Positions 6,241 to 6,292 of a DNA stretch of 6,292 nucleotides are shown in pieces. The stretch lies in contig DXUR01000163.1 of assembly GCA_019417795.1 (NCBI GenBank), positions 1 to 6,292 of the forward strand, read 5' to 3'. The position numbers and the translations under genes were made by a program. Numbering within the stretch: position 1 is the stretch's first letter; each line of letters opens with the position of its first letter. Source of the stretch: Clostridiales bacterium. Lineage in GTDB: Bacteria > Bacillota_A > Clostridia > Oscillospirales > Oscillospiraceae. Under the pieces are notes generated by a model. The model saw only the letters and a program-made list of their open reading frames with translations, did not search any database and was not told the DNA's origin.

Positions 6241-6292
6241 TGGAGTAGTACCCTGTAAGTGCAGTCGCAAAATCCCCAAAAATCTGTTAAAC
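6241..6292 (-). other. Upstream region of the tnpV-like gene at window edge
   Basis: These 52 bases contain the AGGG ribosome binding site candidate (6251-6254). On the minus strand there is a TAA at 6289-6287, in a different frame, that could end an upstream gene of the same element about 46 bases before the tnpV-like ATG. I see no convincing promoter or terminal inverted repeat here. Confidence 0.4.

Noticed and set aside
1..6292. CRISPR array, tRNA or rRNA genes
   Set aside because: I saw no regularly spaced direct repeats and no recognisable tRNA or rRNA sequence. Nearly all of the window is protein-coding.

Overview
The window carries the distal part of a type I restriction-modification operon, followed by a membrane-protein gene on the same strand and a transposon-type gene on the opposite strand. 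It looks like chromosomal or integrated-element DNA from a gut-type Firmicute, probably class Clostridia. Three things suggest this: the TnpV-family gene, the zinc-ribbon/membrane/acidic-tail protein of a style I associate with that group, and strong GGAGG-type ribosome binding sites. The assignment is an inference, as no rRNA or other taxonomic marker is present.

Layout. Bases 1-954 encode the specificity subunit HsdS, cut by the left window edge. What remains is the end of the first target-recognition domain (TRD), the central conserved spacer, the complete second TRD and the distal conserved repeat. The methylase gene hsdM is expected just outside to the left. One base after the hsdS stop, a GTG-started gene (956-1450) encodes a 164-residue protein of unknown function with an R-x4-H motif like that of HEPN ribonucleases. 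After 15 bases comes a complete hsdR (1466-4489; 1007 residues) whose nuclease and helicase motifs all look intact. After 42 bases, 4532-5863 encodes a 443-residue single-pass membrane protein with an N-terminal zinc ribbon and an extremely acidic C-terminus. A perfect 12-bp hairpin (5848-5876) overlaps its stop codon and probably terminates transcription. On the minus strand, 5890-6240 encodes a TnpV-like protein that converges on this hairpin.

How the genes work together. HsdS, with HsdM from outside the window, would recognise and methylate a bipartite DNA site. HsdR would join this core to translocate and cleave unmethylated DNA. HsdR resembles the EcoR124I (type IC) subunit closely. HsdS also has a tandem 12-bp repeat encoding Thr-Ala-Glu-Leu between its TRDs, the element whose copy number sets the recognition spacing in EcoR124I and its relatives. 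The small gene between hsdS and hsdR occupies the slot that the tRNA anticodon nuclease gene prrC holds in the EcoprrI locus. This makes a defence or backup-toxin role worth testing. No functional link is visible between the R-M genes and the zinc-ribbon membrane protein. All gaps between genes are shorter than 60 bases.
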